From an uncultured Eubacteriales bacterium (GTDB lineage: Bacteria > Bacillota > Clostridia > Oscillospirales > CAG-272), in assembly GCA_900547725.1 (NCBI GenBank), contig URHR01000067.1:1-10255 (forward strand): a stretch of DNA of 10,255 nt, given 5' to 3'. This document shows, one piece after another, positions 7,978 to 10,255 of the stretch. Numbering within the stretch: the stretch's first letter is position 1; every line of letters starts with the position of its first letter. The notes under the pieces are model-generated. The model ran no database searches. It was not told the DNA's origin and was given only the letters and a program-made list of their open reading frames with translations. Position numbers and translations under genes: made by a program.

Positions 7978-10170
7978 ATGCGAATTTTGCATAAGCCCAA
8001 AAAAGAGCCGTCGGCAACCGAGCGGCTGTTTGCCGTCTCGCCGTCGTACCGCCGGAATCCGCCGCGCGCCTGTTTTGCCACCGATCTTTCCGCCACCGTT
8101 GCGGGGAAGCGGTGCGAGACGTTGGCGGTCTGCTCCGCCGACGCATTGGAGATTTTTGAGGACGGAACGCGGGTGCGCACGGTGTCGCTCGCGGAGCTCG
8201 CCCACATCACTGCGTCGGGCGGGGTCGGAAGTGTGGAACTGGTTGCCGAAACGCGGACGGGGGAGGTGCTTCTGCTTGCCCGCGGGACGGCAAAATGCAC
8301 CCCGGATGCCGCGGCGTTCGCGCGGACGGTCAACCGCATTCTGCGCAGGACGGCGGGGGAATCGGTCGGGCGGGGAAACGATGCGCCGACAGGACCGCGG
8401 ATTCCGCAGACCTCGGCAAAATCGGCGCTTCTGCGGCTGTTGCGGCTTGCCAAGCCCGAATTCGGTTTCATCGCGCTGACGGTGCTGTTCTTCGTTGCTT
8501 CAACCGCGATCAGTCTGGTCATTCCGTTCATCAACCGTCACATGGTGGACGATTACATCCGGAATCCGGAGGCTTCCGCGCTTCTGGCTGGGTTTCTCGG
8601 CGTGGTTGTGTCGCTCCTTGCGGTCAACCTCGCGGGGCGGCTGTTCAGCATGGCGCGGACATGGTTTCTCACGGTTGCGGGAAACCGTTTGGTGGTGCGG
8701 TTGCGCGATACGGTGTTCCGCCGGGTACAGGAGCTGTCGGTCGGAAGCGTTTACCGCATGACTTCGGGCGAGTTGATGAAGCGGGTGAACGGCGACACCA
8801 ACCGCATTAAAAATTTTATCGTTGACGTGCTCCCGAACATTCTGGAGCAGGGACTTCTGCTCCTTGCCGTTTCGATTTATCTGTTCTGGGTGGACTGGCG
8901 GTTGGCGCTGTTGATTCTGTTGCCTGCACCGCTCATTACGTTGGCGTTCCGGATGTTCCGCCGCTTTTTCGCGCAACTGGCGCGGCGGACGCGCGATCTG
9001 AACGCGCGGGGGGACGCGGTGCTGCATGACGTTTTTTCGGGCATTCGTGTGGTCAAGGCATACGGGATGGAGAAGCGCGAAGAGGAGCGGTTTGTTTCCA
9101 TGGCGGCAGCCGAGCGCGACGCACAGTTGCGGCAGGAAAAAGTCTGGGCAATCCTGATGCCGATTCTGAACTTTGTGATGGGATTCGGGGAACTGATTCT
9201 GCTGTATTACGTGGGAAGCAGGATGATTGCGGGCGAAATGACCGCAGGCGAGATGTCGCAGCTGTCCTCCTATGCGGGCATGATTTACACGCCGCTTGCG
9301 GTGCTGATCAGAGTGCCCCGGCAGTTGGCGTTGGCGGCGGTGTCGCTTTCCAACGTGTTCGGCTTACTGGACGCGCCGAACGAAATTGTTGACAGCGCGA
9401 CCCCGACAGTTCCGACCGAGGTACGCGGGGACATTGTGATTGACCGCGTTTCCTTTGGCTACGGGGATGGGGACGAGATCCTGCACGACATCAGTCTGCA
9501 TATCGCGCCCGGGGAATTCATCGGGCTTGTGGGACGATCGGGGGTCGGAAAATCGACTCTGATTAACCTGTTGATGCGGATGTATGATGTAGACGACGGC
9601 GCGATTCTTCTGGACGGGGTAGACATCCGCGACATTCCGCAGGCGGAGTTGCGGCGGCGCATCGGTGTGGTGCTGCAGGAGAACTTCCTGTTCGCGGGGA
9701 GCGTCTGGCAGAATCTGACCTATGCGAAGCCCGACGCGACGCGCGACGAGGTGATTCGCGCGGCGAAGTATGCGGGTGCGCACGAGTTCATTGTGAATCT
9801 GCCCGACGGCTACAATACCTACATCGGGGAGCGCGGTTACACGCTCTCGGGCGGGGAGCGGCAGCGGATTGCGATTGCGCGCGCTTTGTTACACGATCCG
9901 AAGCTTCTGATTCTGGACGAGGCGACCTCGGCACTTGACACCGAGACCGAGAAGCTGATTCAGGACGCGCTTTCGCTTCTGACCAAAAACCGCACGACGG
10001 TTGCCATTGCGCACCGTCTTTCCACGCTCCGTTCCGCAACGCGGCTTGTGGTTCTGGACGGCGGTCGGATTGCCGAGGTCGGCACGCACGCCGAGCTGAT
10101 GGAGCGCCGCGGCATTTACTACGGTCTGGTTATGGCGCAGCGCGAAATGTCCCGCATGGCGGAGGAGTAG
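7978..10170 (+). CDS. ABC exporter half-transporter with N-terminal PH-like domain
   Basis: This 730-residue protein is a second membrane-ATPase fusion of the MsbA/ABCB-like exporter class and the likely heterodimer partner of the ABC protein at 5063-7327. Residues about 45-125 form a soluble beta-rich domain closed by a helix (AAAFARTVNRILRR, 111-124), similar in order to that of the partner but without a zinc ribbon. A Gly/Pro/Arg linker (125-148) leads to six membrane segments near 162-184, 203-225, 285-304, 308-326, 390-412 and 428-447. The ATPase domain has A-loop Y495, Walker A GRSGVGKST (519-527), Q-loop Q567, signature LSGGERQR (623-630), Walker B D647 with catalytic E648, a standard SALD D-loop and H-loop H679. 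Both ATP sites of a heterodimer would therefore be catalytically competent, unlike exporters with one degenerate site. It starts ten bases after the DUF1854 stop codon. It could also work as a homodimer; the transported compound cannot be read from the sequence. Confidence 0.93.
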   Translation: MRILHKPKKEPSATERLFAVSPSYRRNPPRACFATDLSATVAGKRCETLAVCSADALEIFEDGTRVRTVSLAELAHITASGGVGSVELVAETRTGEVLLLARGTAKCTPDAAAFARTVNRILRRTAGESVGRGNDAPTGPRIPQTSAKSALLRLLRLAKPEFGFIALTVLFFVASTAISLVIPFINRHMVDDYIRNPEASALLAGFLGVVVSLLAVNLAGRLFSMARTWFLTVAGNRLVVRLRDTVFRRVQELSVGSVYRMTSGELMKRVNGDTNRIKNFIVDVLPNILEQGLLLLAVSIYLFWVDWRLALLILLPAPLITLAFRMFRRFFAQLARRTRDLNARGDAVLHDVFSGIRVVKAYGMEKREEERFVSMAAAERDAQLRQEKVWAILMPILNFVMGFGELILLYYVGSRMIAGEMTAGEMSQLSSYAGMIYTPLAVLIRVPRQLALAAVSLSNVFGLLDAPNEIVDSATPTVPTEVRGDIVIDRVSFGYGDGDEILHDISLHIAPGEFIGLVGRSGVGKSTLINLLMRMYDVDDGAILLDGVDIRDIPQAELRRRIGVVLQENFLFAGSVWQNLTYAKPDATRDEVIRAAKYAGAHEFIVNLPDGYNTYIGERGYTLSGGERQRIAIARALLHDPKLLILDEATSALDTETEKLIQDALSLLTKNRTTVAIAHRLSTLRSATRLVVLDGGRIAEVGTHAELMERRGIYYGLVMAQREMSRMAEE

Positions 10171-10179
10171 GGGAAGACC

Positions 10180-10196
10180 TTGGGACTCTGTCCCAA
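10180..10196 (+). repeat. Hairpin 1 of the 3' intergenic hairpin cluster
   Basis: TTGGGAC and GTCCCAA form a perfect seven-base-pair stem around the loop TCT, nine bases after the stop codon of the last ABC gene. No T-run follows (the next bases are ACCCTAAG), so it is not a classical Rho-independent terminator, but it could end or protect the transcript. Confidence 0.6.
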
Positions 10197-10198
10197 AC

Positions 10199-10233
10199 CC
10201 TAAGACCTCGGGCTTTGCCCGAACCCACTTAGG
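10199..10233 (+). repeat. Hairpin 2 with an outer CCTAAG/CTTAGG stem
   Basis: TCGGGC and GCCCGA (10208-10213 and 10217-10222) pair around the loop TTT. Outside them CCTAAG (10199-10204) is complementary to CTTAGG (10228-10233), giving a two-storey stem. The final GG of the outer arm is shared with hairpin 3, so the two structures compete for those bases. Confidence 0.55.
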
Positions 10234-10255
10234 AAACTTCTTGAAAGAAGTTTCC
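10232..10255 (+). repeat. Hairpin 3 at the window edge
   Basis: GGAAACTTCTT (10232-10242) and AAGAAGTTTCC (10245-10255) are perfect inverse complements; drawn with a TGAA loop the stem is ten base pairs. The window stops at the last base of the arm, so whether a T-run (terminator) or a further CCTAAG-type linker follows cannot be seen. Confidence 0.6.

Noticed and set aside
7542..8534. Minus-strand open frame of 330 codons across the DUF1854/ABC junction
   Set aside because: It runs opposite a tight, well-spaced gene junction with good ribosome binding sites on the plus strand and shows no domain.
1..10255. CRISPR array, tRNA, rRNA, insertion sequence or prophage genes
   Set aside because: No regularly spaced repeats, cloverleaf-like stretch, transposase or phage protein was seen; coding genes fill almost the entire window.

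Overview
The window is a GC-rich (by eye close to 60 %) stretch of bacterial DNA. Strong AGGAGG-type ribosome binding sites, a SecA with the zinc-binding SEC-C tail and a ~70-residue PH-like/zinc-ribbon ABC protein style I associate with gut Clostridia together suggest an uncultured Firmicute of the class Clostridia. That placement is an inference from protein style; no rRNA or tRNA is present to confirm it.

Layout: all six genes are on the + strand and cover almost the whole window. A 124-base leader (1-124) precedes secA (125-2893), the ATPase motor of the Sec translocase. Two poly-topic membrane proteins of unknown function follow (2918-3643 and 3643-5025); they overlap by one base (TGATG) and appear to share a short hydrophobic module. 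Next comes a three-gene cassette: an ABC exporter half-transporter with an N-terminal PH-like domain and a zinc ribbon (5063-7327), a small soluble DUF1854 protein (7371-7967), and a second ABC exporter half-transporter with its own different N-terminal PH-like domain (7978-10170). The last 85 bases (10171-10255) contain three perfect hairpins in a row, linked by complementary CCTAAG/CTTAGG hexamers, and run off the window edge.

Gaps between genes are 24, -1, 37, 43 and 10 bases, none contains a terminator-like hairpin, and every gene has its own good Shine-Dalgarno sequence. The six genes could therefore be one transcript, although an internal promoter inside a coding region cannot be excluded. 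The likely working unit is the ABC-DUF1854-ABC cassette: two different half-transporters, each with complete ATP-site motifs, forming a heterodimeric exporter with DUF1854 as a soluble partner. Its substrate is not evident. This cassette is the best candidate in the window for a poorly described system; secA is a housekeeping gene.
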